A stretch of 64,000 nt of DNA from an uncultured beta proteobacterium (GTDB taxonomy: Bacteria > Pseudomonadota > Gammaproteobacteria > Burkholderiales > Burkholderiaceae_E): positions 62,001-126,000 of the forward strand of contig CAIZNI010000029.1 of the NCBI GenBank assembly GCA_903934295.1, given 5' to 3'. The notes beneath the pieces are model-generated. The model did no database searches. It was not told where the DNA came from and saw only the letters and a program-made list of their open reading frames with translations. Both the position numbers and the translations under genes were made by a program. Positions 1-9,632 of the stretch are shown in pieces. Numbering within the stretch: position 1 is the stretch's first letter; each line of letters opens with the position of its first letter.

Positions 1-368
1 ACCCCGAACAGGATGCCGATCACCATCGCGATCAGGCCGGCGAGGATGAAGGCGACGATGACGTTGAGTTCCGGGATGCGCAGAACGAGGTTGTAGGCCG
101 AATAGGCGCCCACCGCCATGAAGGCGCCCGAACCCAGCGAGATCTGGCCGCAATAGCCCACCAGCAGGTTCAGCCCGATGGCGGCCAGCGACAGGATCAG
201 GAAGGGGATGAGCAGTGCCTTGAACACATATTCGCTGGCCAGCAGCGGCACGCCGATGAAGGCGAAGGCGATGAACAGCGCGAGCACCACCCGGTCCTGG
301 AAGATCGGGAAGATCTGCTGGTCGGCCCGGTAGCTGGACTTGAACTGGCCGTTCTCTCGATAGAGCAT
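1..368 (-). CDS. livM: LivM-type branched-chain amino acid ABC transporter permease (partial)
   Basis: Inner-membrane permease of a HAAT-family ABC importer. Only the first 122 codons lie in the window; the 3' end runs off base 1. After a short polar N-terminus the visible part is a chain of hydrophobic helices, including the stretch around residues 60-85 with GLNLLVGYCGQISLG, the typical LivM motif where a conserved loop enters the membrane. The ATG at 366-368 gives a normal LivM N-terminus. It lies 28 nt after livH on the same strand, so it is translated from the same message. The partner ATPase LivF and the binding protein are not in the window. The substrate could be a branched-chain amino acid, but such transporters beside acyl-CoA ligases often serve aromatic or other carboxylates. 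Confidence 0.93.
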   Translation of the reverse strand, partial: MLYRENGQFKSSYRADQQIFPIFQDRVVLALFIAFAFIGVPLLASEYVFKALLIPFLILSLAAIGLNLLVGYCGQISLGSGAFMAVGAYSAYNLVLRIPELNVIVAFILAGLIAMVIGILFG

Positions 369-396
369 GTCGTCCTCACCGAAGCATCGTCGCGCG

Positions 397-1332
397 TCAG
401 ACGCGGTCGATGATCTTCTCTCCAAACAGCCCCTGGGGGCGGACCAGCAGGAAACCGAGCGCCAGCACGTAGGCAAACCAGTTCTCGATGCCGCCGCCGA
501 TGATCGGGCCGAGATAGACCTCGGAGAGCTTCTCGCCCAACCCGATGATCAGCCCGCCGACAATCGCGCCGGGCACCGAGGTGAAGCCGCCCAGGATCAC
601 CACCGGCAAGGCCTTCAGGGCCAGGATCGCCAGCGAGAACTGCACCCCGAGCTTGCTGCCCCAGACCATGCCGGCGACCAGCGCGGTGAAGCCGGCAACC
701 GACCAGACAATCACCCAGATGCGGTTCAGCGGGATGCCGATCGACTGCGCGGCCTGGTGGTCGTCGGCCACCGCGCGCAGCGCGCGACCGGTGGCAGTCT
801 TCTGGAAGAACAGCGCCAGCACGAACACCAGCACGGTGGCCATCACCGCCGCCACGATGTCGTCGCGGTTGACCAGCACCCCGCCCTGGAAAGTGCCCTC
901 GAACAGCAGCAGCGGCTCCTTGGCGATGCCCAGGTCGATCTTGTAGATGTCCGAGCCCCACAGCGTCTGGCCCAGCCCGTCCATGAAGTAGGTGACGCCC
1001 AGGGTAGCCATCAGCAGCACCACGCCCTCCTGGTTGACCAGCGGACGCAGCACGATGCGCTCGATCACCACCGCGAGCAGGATCATGATGATCACCGACA
1101 GCGCGAACGCCAGGCCGTTGGACAGCCAGAGGTTGTCGATGCCCAGCCAGCCGGGGATCCACTCCGACAGCCGGGCCATCGACAGCGCCGCGAACAGCAC
1201 CATTGCACCCTGGGCAAAATTGAACACGCCGGAGGCCTTGAAGATGAGCACGAAGCCCAGTGCCACCAGCGAATACAGCACCCCGGCCATCAGCCCGCCC
1301 AGGGCCACTTCCAGCAGAAATCCGAGATTCAT
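397..1332 (-). CDS. livH: LivH-type branched-chain amino acid ABC transporter permease
   Basis: 311-residue inner-membrane permease that pairs with LivM to form the channel of a HAAT importer. The N-terminus (MNLGFLLEVALGGLMAGVLY) and the following LVALGFVLIFKASGVFNFAQG motif are diagnostic for LivH, and the length is normal for the family. Several hydrophobic segments are visible. An AGGA ribosome-binding site sits about 8 nt upstream of the ATG. It lies 29 nt downstream of livG in a minus-strand run that starts with the acyl-CoA ligase gene, which suggests uptake of a carboxylate that is then activated to its CoA ester. That functional link is inference from context. Confidence 0.94.
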   Translation of the reverse strand: MNLGFLLEVALGGLMAGVLYSLVALGFVLIFKASGVFNFAQGAMVLFAALSMARLSEWIPGWLGIDNLWLSNGLAFALSVIIMILLAVVIERIVLRPLVNQEGVVLLMATLGVTYFMDGLGQTLWGSDIYKIDLGIAKEPLLLFEGTFQGGVLVNRDDIVAAVMATVLVFVLALFFQKTATGRALRAVADDHQAAQSIGIPLNRIWVIVWSVAGFTALVAGMVWGSKLGVQFSLAILALKALPVVILGGFTSVPGAIVGGLIIGLGEKLSEVYLGPIIGGGIENWFAYVLALGFLLVRPQGLFGEKIIDRV

Positions 1333-1361
1333 CGCGCTGTTTCCTGTGGTGAAGCGGCCAC

Positions 1362-2147
1362 TCAGTGAGCCACGCCGAGGTACGCCGAGATGACGTCCTG
1401 GTTGTTGCGCACCTCGTCGGGGGTGCCGTCGCCGATCTTGCGGCCGTAGTCGAGAACCACCACCCGGTCGGAGATGTCCATCACCACGCCCATGTCGTGC
1501 TCGATCAGCACGATGGTGGTGCCGAACTCGTCGTTGACGTCGAGGATGAAGCGGCTCATGTCCTGCTTCTCCTCCATGTTCATGCCGGCCATCGGCTCGT
1601 CGAGCAGCAGCAGGCTGGGCTCCATCGCCAGCGCGCGGCCGAGGTCGACGCGTTTCTGCAGGCCGTAGGGCAGCCGCCCGACCGGCGTCTTGCGGTAGTT
1701 CTGGATCTGCAGGAAATTGATGATGCGCTCGACCTGTTCGCGGTGCGCGAACTCTTCGCGCTCGGCCGGCCCGATCCGCAGCATCTGGGCCAGGATGCCC
1801 GACTTCATCCGCAGGTTGCGCCCGGCCATGATGTTGTCGAGCACGCTCATGCCCTTGAACAGCGCCAGGCTCTGGAAGGTGCGCGCCACGCCCATCTCGG
1901 CGACCTGGCGCGAGCTCATCCGGTTGAAGTGGCGCCCGCGAAAGACGATCTCGCCCTGCTGCGGCGTGTAGACGCCGTTGATGACGTTGAGCATCGAGCT
2001 CTTGCCGGCGCCATTGGGGCCGATGATGGCGCGGATCTCGTGCTCGCGCACATCGAAGGAGATCTCGGTGAGCGCCTTGACCCCGCCGAACGACAGCGAG
2101 ATGTTCTTGAGGTCGAGGATCACGTCGCCGATCTTGCGTTGGTTCAT
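1362..2147 (-). CDS. livG: LivG-type ABC transporter ATP-binding protein
   Basis: 261-residue cytoplasmic ATPase that powers the LivHM importer. The Walker A loop GPNGAGKS is at residues 43-50. The signature region reads LPYGLQKRVDLGRAL rather than LSGGQ, as is usual in LivG proteins, and is followed by Walker B LLLLDEP. The switch-histidine region LIEHDMGVVMDI is present. Its stop is 29 nt before the livH start, and it lies 22 nt after the acyl-CoA ligase stop, so the four genes look like one operon transcribed toward base 1. Confidence 0.95.
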   Translation of the reverse strand: MNQRKIGDVILDLKNISLSFGGVKALTEISFDVREHEIRAIIGPNGAGKSSMLNVINGVYTPQQGEIVFRGRHFNRMSSRQVAEMGVARTFQSLALFKGMSVLDNIMAGRNLRMKSGILAQMLRIGPAEREEFAHREQVERIINFLQIQNYRKTPVGRLPYGLQKRVDLGRALAMEPSLLLLDEPMAGMNMEEKQDMSRFILDVNDEFGTTIVLIEHDMGVVMDISDRVVVLDYGRKIGDGTPDEVRNNQDVISAYLGVAH

Positions 2148-2169
2148 GGGGCCGGTCCGGTGAGGTCGG

Positions 2170-4155
2170 TCAGGCCGCGCGCGGCGCGGCGGTGATGGCG
2201 AAGGTCCGGGCGTCGGCGAGCTTGAGGGTGGCCGACACCGCGCCCTCGCGGCCGTCCTCGAAGCGCACCCGGGTCTCGATGAACTGCTCGGGCAGGCCGT
2301 CCTGCAGCGCCTGGACCAGGACGTCGTACTTGCTGGCGATGAAGCGCCGGCGCACCTTGCGGGTCCGGGTGAGTTCCTCGTCGTCGGCGTCGAGTTCCTT
2401 GTGCAGGACCAGGAAGCGGGCGACCTGCGAGGCGCCCATCACCGGATCGGCGGCCAGGTCGGCATTGACCTTCTCGACGCACTCGCGAATCAGCCCCTGG
2501 ATCTCGTCGCGCGAGGCCAGGTCGAGGTAGCCGGCATACGACAGATTGCGCCGCTCGGCCCAGTTGGCGCAGGCCTCGAAGTCGATATTCACGAAGGCCA
2601 CCACCCGGTCGCGACCGTCGCCGAAGGCTACCGCCTCCTTGATGAACGGGAAGAACTTGAGCTTGTTCTCGACGTATTTCGGTGCGAACAGCTGGCCGCC
2701 AGACAGCTTGCCGACGTCCTTGGCCCGGTCGATGATGCGCAGGTGCCCGCTGGCGTCCAGGTAGCCGGCATCGCCGGTGTGGTACCAGCCGTCGGCATCG
2801 CGGACCTCGGCGGTGGCTTGCGGGTCGCGGTAGTACTCGAGCAGCAACCCAGGCGTGCGCACCAGCACCTCGCCGCTGTCGGCCACCCGCAGCTCGACGC
2901 CGCGCACCGGCGGGCCCACCGTGTCGGCGCGCACCTGGCCGTCGGGCTGCACACACACGAAGACCGCGGTCTCGGTGGAGCCATAGAGCTGCTTGAGGTT
3001 GATGCCCAGCGAGCGGAAGAACACGAACAGATCCGGGCCGATCGCCTCGCCGGCGGTGTAGGCCAGGCGCACCCGGCTCATGCCCAGCGAGTTGCGCAGG
3101 GGGCCGTAGATGAGCAGCGACCCGAGCCCGTAGAGCAGGCGGTCGCCCGCGCCCACCGAGGCATCGCCATCGAGGATTCGCTCGCCCACCCGGCGCGCGA
3201 GCGTCATGAAGAACGCGAACAGCCGGCGCTTGAACGGTGCCGCATCCTCCATCCGGATGGTGACCTGGGTGAGCAACGCCTCGAGCACCCGCGGCGGCGC
3301 GAAGTAATAGGTCGGGCCGATCTCGCGCATGTCGGCGGTGACGGTGGTCTGCGACTCGGGGCAGTTGACGGTGAAGCCGTTCACCAGCCACTGGGCATAG
3401 GAGAAGATGTTCTGCCCCAGCCAGGCCATCGGCAGGTAGGCCATCACTTCCTCGCTGGCGTTCAGGCCTTCCATCTGCGAGGCCACCGCCGACATCGCGA
3501 TCAGGTTGCGATGGGTGTGGATCACGCCTTTGGGCGTGCCGGTGGTGCCCGAGGTGTAGAACAGGGCGGCCGGATCGTCCGGCGAGCCCAGATCGATCTG
3601 CGCCTGAACGAGCCCGGGGTGATTGCGCAGCAGGCCCCGACCCGTCTCCATCAGCGCCTCGCAGGCCATGAGCTGCGGCTGGCTGTAGCTGCGCAGGCCG
3701 CGCGATTGGAGGTAGACGATGTGGGCCAGCGCCGGGTGTTGCTCGCAGACCTCGAGCAGCTTGTCGACCTGCTCCTGGTCCTCGACGATCGCGAGCTCGA
3801 TGCGGGCGTTGTCGCAGACAAACGCCATTTCGGCGGCACCGGCATCCTGGTACATCGGCACCGCGATCGCGCCCAGCGACTGCACCGCGATCATGGCGGC
3901 GTACAGACGCGGCCGGTTCTCGCCGACCAGCGCCACATGGCGGCCCCGGGTCACGCCCAGGCTCGACAGACCGGCGGCGATCGCCTCGGCCTCGACCTTC
4001 AGGTCGTGCCAGTTCAGGGTTTGCCAGATGCCGAGCGATTTCTGGCGCAGCGCCGGCGCCAGGGGCCGCTCGGCCGCATGCCGGATGGCCAGCCGGGGAA
4101 ACGTGGTGTTCCCCAGCTCGCGCACCTGCGCGGCCTCATCCGAAACCTGGGTCAT
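2170..4155 (-). CDS. AMP-forming acyl-CoA synthetase (long-chain fatty acid/aryl-CoA ligase family)
   Basis: 661-residue ANL-superfamily ligase that activates a carboxylic acid to its CoA thioester via an acyl-adenylate. The AMP-binding motif YTSGTTGTPKGVIHTH and the adenylate-site motif YGSTE are clear, and the C-terminal domain follows. I chose the ATG at 4153-4155 because GGGAG lies about 9 nt upstream; an in-frame GTG six codons earlier is possible. The length and overall shape resemble the long-chain FadD15-like group often encoded with LivHMGF in betaproteobacteria. The substrate is not predictable from sequence. It is the first gene of the operon that continues into livG, livH and livM, which suggests import coupled to activation. 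Confidence 0.92.
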   Translation of the reverse strand: MTQVSDEAAQVRELGNTTFPRLAIRHAAERPLAPALRQKSLGIWQTLNWHDLKVEAEAIAAGLSSLGVTRGRHVALVGENRPRLYAAMIAVQSLGAIAVPMYQDAGAAEMAFVCDNARIELAIVEDQEQVDKLLEVCEQHPALAHIVYLQSRGLRSYSQPQLMACEALMETGRGLLRNHPGLVQAQIDLGSPDDPAALFYTSGTTGTPKGVIHTHRNLIAMSAVASQMEGLNASEEVMAYLPMAWLGQNIFSYAQWLVNGFTVNCPESQTTVTADMREIGPTYYFAPPRVLEALLTQVTIRMEDAAPFKRRLFAFFMTLARRVGERILDGDASVGAGDRLLYGLGSLLIYGPLRNSLGMSRVRLAYTAGEAIGPDLFVFFRSLGINLKQLYGSTETAVFVCVQPDGQVRADTVGPPVRGVELRVADSGEVLVRTPGLLLEYYRDPQATAEVRDADGWYHTGDAGYLDASGHLRIIDRAKDVGKLSGGQLFAPKYVENKLKFFPFIKEAVAFGDGRDRVVAFVNIDFEACANWAERRNLSYAGYLDLASRDEIQGLIRECVEKVNADLAADPVMGASQVARFLVLHKELDADDEELTRTRKVRRRFIASKYDVLVQALQDGLPEQFIETRVRFEDGREGAVSATLKLADARTFAITAAPRAA

Positions 4156-4233
4156 GCGGCTGTCTCCCGGCACTTGCCTGTTGTTCTGTATTTGCCAACA
4201 TTAAACCGCAGGGACCTGACTCGTGGCTGACCA

Positions 4234-4248
4234 CCGCACAACGTGCGG
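4234..4248 (-). terminator. Short GC hairpin after the 3-hydroxyacyl-CoA dehydrogenase gene
   Basis: Perfect 6-bp inverted repeat (CCGCAC, 3-nt loop, GTGCGG) located 22 nt beyond the stop of the minus-strand dehydrogenase and before the acyl-CoA ligase gene. There is no clear U-tract, so its role as a terminator is a guess. Confidence 0.3.
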
Positions 4249-4269
4249 GGGCATCGGCCCCGCGCCGGC

Positions 4270-5124
4270 CTACTTCTCGTAAGTGTAGAAGCCCCGCCCG
4301 GTCTTGCGCCCGAGCATGCCGGCATCGACCATCTCGCGCAGCAGCGGGGCGGGCCGGTATTTCGAGTCGTTGAAGTTGCTGTAGAGCACGTCCATCACCG
4401 CGAGTTGCACGTCCAGTCCGACCAGGTCGCACAGCGCGAGCGGCCCGATCGGGTGATTGCAGCCCAGGCGCATGCCGGCGTCGATCTCCTCGGCGCTGGC
4501 CAGCCCCTCCTGCAGGGTGAAGATGGCCTCGTTGATCATCGGGCACAGGATGCGGTTGACCACGAAACCGGCGCTGTTCTTCACGCCGATCGGGGTCTTG
4601 CCCAGCGTGCGCGCCAGGTCGGCCACCGCCTCGACGGTGGCCTCGGAGGTGCGCAGGCCGCGGATGATCTCGACCAGCGCCATCACCGGGACCGGGTTGA
4701 AGAAGTGCATGCCGACGAAGCGGTCCGGGCGCTGGGTGGCGGCGGCCAGGCGGGTGATCGAGATCGACGAGGTGTTGGTGGCGATGATGGTGCCGGGCCG
4801 CGCGATCGCATCGACCGCCTGCAGGATGCGGATCTTGATCGCCTCGTTCTCGGTGGCCGCCTCGATGACCAGGTCGGCCTCGGCCAGGTCCTGGGCGGCG
4901 GTGGTGGTGCGGATGCGGCCCAGCACCGCGGCCTTGGCCTCCTCGGTGAGGGTGCCCTTGCGCACCGCCCGGTCGAGCGAACCGCTGATGGTCTTGAGCG
5001 CGCGCGCCAGCGCCGGCTCGCTCACATCCTGCAGCACGGCCTGCAGTCCGGCGGCCGAACAGGCCTGCGCGATGCCGTTGCCCATGGTGCCTGCGCCGAT
5101 GATGCCGATGGTCTGAATGCTCAT
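4270..5124 (-). CDS. 3-hydroxyacyl-CoA (3-hydroxybutyryl-CoA) dehydrogenase
   Basis: 284-residue NAD-dependent enzyme that oxidises an (S)-3-hydroxyacyl-CoA in beta-oxidation or short-chain acid metabolism. The Rossmann motif GAGTMG is at residues 10-15. MHFFNPVPVM places the catalytic His at 140. The segment NSAGFVVNRILCPMINEA starts the C-terminal dimerisation domain. The length fits the single-domain Hbd/PaaH group. The ATG at 5122-5124 has AGGA about 9 nt upstream; an upstream in-frame start would add 12 residues without an obvious ribosome-binding site. It diverges from icmF across a 161-nt gap containing a palindrome, so both may answer to the same regulator. Confidence 0.93.
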   Translation of the reverse strand: MSIQTIGIIGAGTMGNGIAQACSAAGLQAVLQDVSEPALARALKTISGSLDRAVRKGTLTEEAKAAVLGRIRTTTAAQDLAEADLVIEAATENEAIKIRILQAVDAIARPGTIIATNTSSISITRLAAATQRPDRFVGMHFFNPVPVMALVEIIRGLRTSEATVEAVADLARTLGKTPIGVKNSAGFVVNRILCPMINEAIFTLQEGLASAEEIDAGMRLGCNHPIGPLALCDLVGLDVQLAVMDVLYSNFNDSKYRPAPLLREMVDAGMLGRKTGRGFYTYEK

Positions 5125-5181
5125 GTCTGGTGTCCTGGATCCTGGAATTTCGAGGGGCAAAGGATACGACAGCGTGACGAG

Positions 5182-5215
5182 TGACGTTTACGTCAACCTC
5201 AGGCTCTCCTAGAAT
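5182..5215 (+). promoter_or_regulatory. Putative icmF promoter with overlapping palindromic operator
   Basis: The sequence TGACGTTTACGTCA (5182-5195) is a 14-bp palindrome with perfect TGACGT/ACGTCA arms. TTTACG (5187-5192) can act as a -35 box with TAGAAT (5210-5215) as -10 at 17 bp spacing. An operator overlapping the -35 box would control icmF and possibly the divergent dehydrogenase. It resembles sites described for MerR-family LiuR regulators of branched-chain acid catabolism, but I am matching this from memory. No LiuR-like gene is in the window. Confidence 0.5.
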
Positions 5216-5285
5216 CCGGGGTCCGACACCGCAGCAGCGCCCGGGGCGTGACTGCCTGAACCGCCCCACCCTATCGAGGCCCGCC

Positions 5286-8200
5286 ATGACCGACCTATCC
5301 GAGGCGAAACGACTCGCCGAATACCGTGCCACCCACAAGGTCCGGATCGTCACCGCGGCGTCGCTGTTCGACGGGCACGACGCGTCGATCAACATCATGC
5401 GGCGCATCCTCCAGAGCATGGGCTGCGAGGTGATCCACCTGGGGCACAACCGCTCGGTGCAGGAGATCGTCGACTGCGCGCTGCAGGAAGACGCCCACGG
5501 CATCGCGGTCAGCTCCTACCAGGGCGGCCACGTCGAGTACTTCAAGTACATGATCGACCTGCTGCGCGAAGCCGGCGCCGGTCACATCCGGGTGTTCGGC
5601 GGCGGCGGCGGCGTCATCGTCCCCGATGAGCTGCGCGAGCTGCACGACTACGGCGTGACGCGCATCTACTCGCCCGAGGACGGCCAGCGGCTGGGTCTGG
5701 CCGGCATGATCGGCGACATGATCCAGCGCTGCGACCGCAACCTGGCGGCGCTGGCGCCGACCACGCTGGAGGCGATCATCGCGCCGGCGCCCGGCGCGGC
5801 GTCCGGGTCCGCTTCCCCGGCCGACCCGGCGCTGGCCGGCTCGCGCCGCGCGCTGGCGCAGCTGATCACCGCACTCGAGAACGGCACCCCGCCCGACGGC
5901 CTGGACGCGGCCGGCTTCGCCGCGCTGCGCCAGGACCTGCATCGGCGCGCCGACTCGGTTCGCACCCCGGCACTGGGCATCACCGGCACCGGTGGCGCCG
6001 GCAAGAGCTCGCTGACCGACGAACTGGTGCGCCGCTTCCGGCTCGACCAGGACGACCGGCTGCGCCTGGCGATCATCTCGGTCGACCCGACCCGGCGCAA
6101 GAGCGGCGGCGCGCTGCTGGGCGACCGCATCCGGATGAACGCGATCAACCACCCGAACGTGTTCATGCGCTCGCTGGCCACCCGCGAGGCCGGCAGCGAG
6201 ATCAGCCAGGCGCTGCCCGACGTCATCGCCGCCTGCAAGGTGGCGGGCTTCGACCTGATCGTGGTCGAGACCTCGGGCATCGGCCAGGGCGACGCGGCGA
6301 TCGTGCCGCTGGTCGACGCCACGCTCTATGTGATGACCCCCGAGTTCGGCGCGGCCAGCCAGCTCGAGAAGATCGACATGCTCGATTTCGCCGACTTCGT
6401 GGCGATCAACAAGTTCGACCGCAAGGGCGCGGCCGATGCCCTGCGCGATGTCGCCAAGCAGTACCAGCGCAACCGCGAGCTGTGGACGCGCCGCCCCGAC
6501 GAGATGCCGGTGTGGGGAACCCAGGCCAGCCGCTTCAACGACGACGGCGTGACCGCGCTCTACCAGGGCATGCTGGTGCGCCTGCGCGAACTGGGGCTGC
6601 AGCTGCCGCTGACCGGCCCGGACGGTAACCCGATGCACCGCCTGCCGGCGGTGGTCGCGCGCCATTCCTCGAGCCAGGTGGTGATCGTGCCGGCCGCGCG
6701 CAGCCGCTACCTGGCCGAAATCGCCGACACGGTGCGTGGCTACAAGCTGCGGGCGCGCCAGCAGGCCCGCCTGGCGCGCGAAGCGCAGCAGCTGCGCGAG
6801 AGCCAGCGCATGCTGCTCGAAGCCAATCCCGACAAGGTGCGCGCGGTGCAGGCGCTCGACGAACAGGCGGCGCTGCGCGAGGCCCGGCTCGACGCGCCGG
6901 CCCGCGAGCTGCTGGCCGGCTGGCCGCAGCTGCGCCAGGCCTATGCCGGCGATGAATTCGTGGTGAAGGTTCGCGATCGCGAGATCCGCACCGAGCTCAC
7001 CCGCCGCAGCCTCTCGGGCACCCGCATCCGCAAGGTGGTGCTGCCGACCTACGAGGACCACGGCGAGCTGCTCAAGTGGCTGCTGCTGGAAAACGTGCCC
7101 GGCTCATTTCCCTACACCGCCGGCGTGTTCGCCTTCAAGCGCGAGGGCGAGGACCCGACCCGCATGTTCGCCGGCGAGGGCGACCCGTTTCGCACCAACA
7201 CCCGGTTCAAGCTGCTGTCGGCCGGCATGCCCGCCAAGCGGCTGTCGACCGCCTTCGACAGCGTCACGCTGTACGGCCACGATCCGGCGCTGCGCCCCGA
7301 CATCTACGGCAAGGTGGGCAACAGCGGTGTGAGCATCGCCACGCTCGACGACATGAAGGTGCTGTACGCCGGCTTCGACCTGTGCGACCCGGCCACCAGC
7401 GTGAGCATGACGATCAACGGGCCGGCGCCCACTCTCCTGGCGATGTTCATGAACACCGCCATCGACCAGCAGCTCGAGCAGTTCCGCGAGGCCCACGGCG
7501 AGCCGGCCGACGCGGCGCAGGCCGCCGCCATCCGGGCGCGCACGCTGTCGTCGGTGCGCGGCACGGTGCAGGCCGACATCCTGAAGGAAGACCAGGGCCA
7601 GAACACCTGCATCTTCAGCACCGAGTTCTCGCTGAAGGTGATGGGCGATGTCGCCGAATATTTCGTGCACAACGATGTGCGCAACTTCTACTCGGTGAGC
7701 ATCAGCGGCTATCACATCGCCGAGGCCGGGGCCAACCCGATCAGCCAGCTCGCCTTCACGCTGTCCAACGGCTTCACCTTCGTGGAGGCCTATCTGGCGC
7801 GCGGCATGTCGATCGATGATTTCGCGCCCAACCTGAGCTTCTTCTTCAGCAACGGCATGGACCCGGAGTACACGGTGATGGGCCGCGTCGCGCGGCGCAT
7901 CTGGGCGGTGGCGATGCGCGACCGCTACGGCGCCAACGACCGCAGCCAGAAGCTGAAATACCACTGCCAGACCAGCGGGCGCAGCCTGCACGCGCAGGAG
8001 ATCCAGTTCAACGACATCCGCACCACGCTGCAGGCGCTGATCGCCACCTACGACAACGCCAACAGCCTGCACACCAATGCGTTCGACGAGGCGATCACCA
8101 CGCCCACCGAGGACAGCGTGCGCCGGGCGATGGCGATCCAGCTGATCATCAACCGCGAGTGGGGGCTGGCGATGAACGAGAACCCGCTGCAGGGCAGCTT

Positions 8201-8657
8201 CATCGTCGACGAGCTGACCGAGCTGGTGGAAGAAGCGGTGCTGGGCGAGTTCGAGCGGATCGCCGAACGCGGCGGCGTGCTGGGCGCGATGGAGACCGGC
8301 TACCAGCGCGGCAAGATCCAGGACGAGAGCATGCACTACGAGATGCTCAAGCACACCGGCGAGTACCCGATCATCGGGGTGAACACCTTCCGCAACCCGA
8401 AGGGCGACGTGACCCCGACCAAGCTGGAGCTGGCCCGTTCGACCGATGAGGAAAAACGCTCGCAGCTGGCGCGCCTGGCCGACTTCCAGCAGCGCCACGC
8501 GCCCGAGGCCGCCGCGATGCTGGCGCGCCTGAAGCGCACCGTGATCGACAACGGCAATGTGTTCGAGGTGCTGATGGACGCGGTGCGCTGCTGCTCGCTG
8601 GGTCAGATCACCGACGCGCTGTTCGAGGTGGGGGGGCAGTACCGGCGCAGCATGTGA
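5286..8657 (+). CDS. icmF: Fused isobutyryl-CoA mutase IcmF (B12-binding, G-protein chaperone and mutase domains)
   Basis: 1123-residue adenosylcobalamin-dependent mutase that interconverts isobutyryl-CoA and n-butyryl-CoA. Domains run in the IcmF order. An N-terminal B12-binding domain has the lower-ligand motif DGHDAS with His31. A MeaB-like GTPase has its P-loop GTGGAGKSS at 234-242. A C-terminal TIM-barrel mutase includes [15 protein letters not shown] around residue 800. The length is normal for IcmF. The ATG at 5286 precedes the characteristic [16 protein letters not shown]-terminus; an upstream extension would run through the promoter. The adjacent divergent hydroxyacyl-CoA dehydrogenase fits a role in valine or butyrate-type acid metabolism. 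Some IcmF proteins also act on isovaleryl-CoA/pivalyl-CoA, which cannot be decided here. Confidence 0.95.
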   Translation: MTDLSEAKRLAEYRATHKVRIVTAASLFDGHDASINIMRRILQSMGCEVIHLGHNRSVQEIVDCALQEDAHGIAVSSYQGGHVEYFKYMIDLLREAGAGHIRVFGGGGGVIVPDELRELHDYGVTRIYSPEDGQRLGLAGMIGDMIQRCDRNLAALAPTTLEAIIAPAPGAASGSASPADPALAGSRRALAQLITALENGTPPDGLDAAGFAALRQDLHRRADSVRTPALGITGTGGAGKSSLTDELVRRFRLDQDDRLRLAIISVDPTRRKSGGALLGDRIRMNAINHPNVFMRSLATREAGSEISQALPDVIAACKVAGFDLIVVETSGIGQGDAAIVPLVDATLYVMTPEFGAASQLEKIDMLDFADFVAINKFDRKGAADALRDVAKQYQRNRELWTRRPDEMPVWGTQASRFNDDGVTALYQGMLVRLRELGLQLPLTGPDGNPMHRLPAVVARHSSSQVVIVPAARSRYLAEIADTVRGYKLRARQQARLAREAQQLRESQRMLLEANPDKVRAVQALDEQAALREARLDAPARELLAGWPQLRQAYAGDEFVVKVRDREIRTELTRRSLSGTRIRKVVLPTYEDHGELLKWLLLENVPGSFPYTAGVFAFKREGEDPTRMFAGEGDPFRTNTRFKLLSAGMPAKRLSTAFDSVTLYGHDPALRPDIYGKVGNSGVSIATLDDMKVLYAGFDLCDPATSVSMTINGPAPTLLAMFMNTAIDQQLEQFREAHGEPADAAQAAAIRARTLSSVRGTVQADILKEDQGQNTCIFSTEFSLKVMGDVAEYFVHNDVRNFYSVSISGYHIAEAGANPISQLAFTLSNGFTFVEAYLARGMSIDDFAPNLSFFFSNGMDPEYTVMGRVARRIWAVAMRDRYGANDRSQKLKYHCQTSGRSLHAQEIQFNDIRTTLQALIATYDNANSLHTNAFDEAITTPTEDSVRRAMAIQLIINREWGLAMNENPLQGSFIVDELTELVEEAVLGEFERIAERGGVLGAMETGYQRGKIQDESMHYEMLKHTGEYPIIGVNTFRNPKGDVTPTKLELARSTDEEKRSQLARLADFQQRHAPEAAAMLARLKRTVIDNGNVFEVLMDAVRCCSLGQITDALFEVGGQYRRSM

Positions 8658-8660
8658 GCG

Positions 8661-8682
8661 GCGGGAGCCGGGGCGCTCCCGC
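8661..8682. terminator. Hairpin between convergent icmF and vapC
   Basis: Perfect 8-bp stem GCGGGAGC/GCTCCCGC with a 6-nt loop, starting 3 nt after the icmF stop and ending 11 nt before the vapC stop. It sits where a bidirectional terminator would be useful. It lacks a T-run on either side, so it is a candidate rather than a clear intrinsic terminator. Confidence 0.45.
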
Positions 8683-8693
8683 ACAACCCTCGC

Positions 8694-9080
8694 TCAGACC
8701 CAGTTCTCGCACCCCAGACCCGGCACGCGGTCAAACTCGGTCAGGTTGTTGGTGACCAGCGTGGCACCGACCGCCAGCGCGTGTGCAGCGATCAAGGTGT
8801 CCAGGGCGCCGATCGGCTGCCCGCTGGCCTGGAGCTGCGCCCGCAGCGTGCCGTAGGCGTACATCGCCTGCGAGTCGAAGGGCAGCACTTCGAGCGGCGC
8901 GAGAAACTTCTCAAGGGCTTCCCGGTTTCGCACCGACCCACTCTTGGCGATGCCGAAGGCCAGTTCAGCGCCGGTGATGCTGGACACCACGACCTGACCG
9001 TAGCGCAGGCCTTCGAAATGGGCACGAACCTGCGGCGGACGCTTGTTGATGATGTAGATGCAGATGTTGGTGTCGAGCAT
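8694..9080 (-). CDS. vapC: VapC-type PIN-domain toxin ribonuclease
   Basis: 128-residue PIN-domain protein, predicted Mg-dependent RNase toxin of a type II toxin-antitoxin pair. The N-terminal MLDTNICIYI gives the first acidic residue (Asp3). Later acidic positions are visible in ITGAELAFG, GALDTLIAAHAL and NLTEFDRV, the usual PIN quartet. The ATG at 9078-9080 starts 5 nt after the upstream vapB stop; a GTG seven codons earlier would overlap vapB and is an alternative. It is transcribed with vapB on the minus strand and faces icmF tail to tail. Confidence 0.88.
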   Translation of the reverse strand: MLDTNICIYIINKRPPQVRAHFEGLRYGQVVVSSITGAELAFGIAKSGSVRNREALEKFLAPLEVLPFDSQAMYAYGTLRAQLQASGQPIGALDTLIAAHALAVGATLVTNNLTEFDRVPGLGCENWV

Positions 9081-9085
9081 GTAGA

Positions 9086-9322
9086 TCACGGCGCGTCCCA
9101 CTCGGCTCGCTCCTGCGGCGCGGGTTGATCGCGCTCCAGATGGAAGCCGGGCTCAAACTCGTCCAGCGCCTGGAACAGCGCCAGCCACGGCGCGGCGACT
9201 GGAAGCAGCAACACACCACCCCCAAAGCGCTTGACCACGACCTCGGTACCCTCGAAGCGGTAGGCCTTGGGCAAGCGGACGGCCTGGCTTCGGCCAGAAA
9301 AGAAGAGCTTTGCGGTTTCCAT
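9086..9322 (-). CDS. vapB: VapB-type AbrB/SpoVT-fold antitoxin
   Basis: 78-residue antitoxin for the downstream PIN toxin. METAKLFFSGRSQAVRLPKAYRF is the standard N-terminal swapped-hairpin DNA-binding motif of VapB/AntA-type antitoxins, followed by a C-terminal tail (WLALFQALDEFEPGF) of the kind that threads into the toxin. I chose the ATG at 9320-9322 because the family motif starts there; a TTG 18 codons upstream is unlikely. It normally neutralises VapC and autorepresses the operon. Confidence 0.86.
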   Translation of the reverse strand: METAKLFFSGRSQAVRLPKAYRFEGTEVVVKRFGGGVLLLPVAAPWLALFQALDEFEPGFHLERDQPAPQERAEWDAP

Positions 9323-9632
9323 CTGCGCCCCCTGGAAATAGATACCAATGATAGCCACCCAAGTTTGACAGATCAATCAAGCACGATGACGCGATGAAGG
9401 CGTCAGGTCTTGCCTCGTGGCTCCCTGCACCAGAAGATCAAGCCCCCAACCGCTCCGATCCGCTGCCATGGCCCTTGCTGCCCCTGCCGGGCCTTGCGTG
9501 GGCGTTGGCAATTCCTGTCCGCGCACCCCGGTTCGACGGCCGGGCCCGCTCGGCGGTAAGCTCGCGGCCTCGTGGTGGGCTACCGCCGTGCGCGCTCGAT
9601 CCGATTGACCAACAAAAGAGAACTGGAATCCC
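9323..9632. other. 310-bp gap between vapB and the secreted duplicated-domain protein
   Basis: The vapBC promoter must lie at its left end and the promoter of the following gene at its right end. The middle holds copy 1 of the dispersed repeat (about 9440-9524). No convincing gene is seen: reading frames across it on either strand have no recognisable domain. Confidence 0.5.
9440..9524 (+). repeat. Dispersed intergenic repeat, copy 1
   Basis: Shares an identical 28-bp core (9466-9493, beginning CCATGGCCCTTGCTGCC) with copies at 10455-10482 and 11240-11267. To the right of the core, about 30 bp match copy 3 with two mismatches (the GGCGTTGG..ATTCCTGTCCGCG region). The left flank is diverged. 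All copies have the same orientation and lie between accessory genes. Confidence 0.8.
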
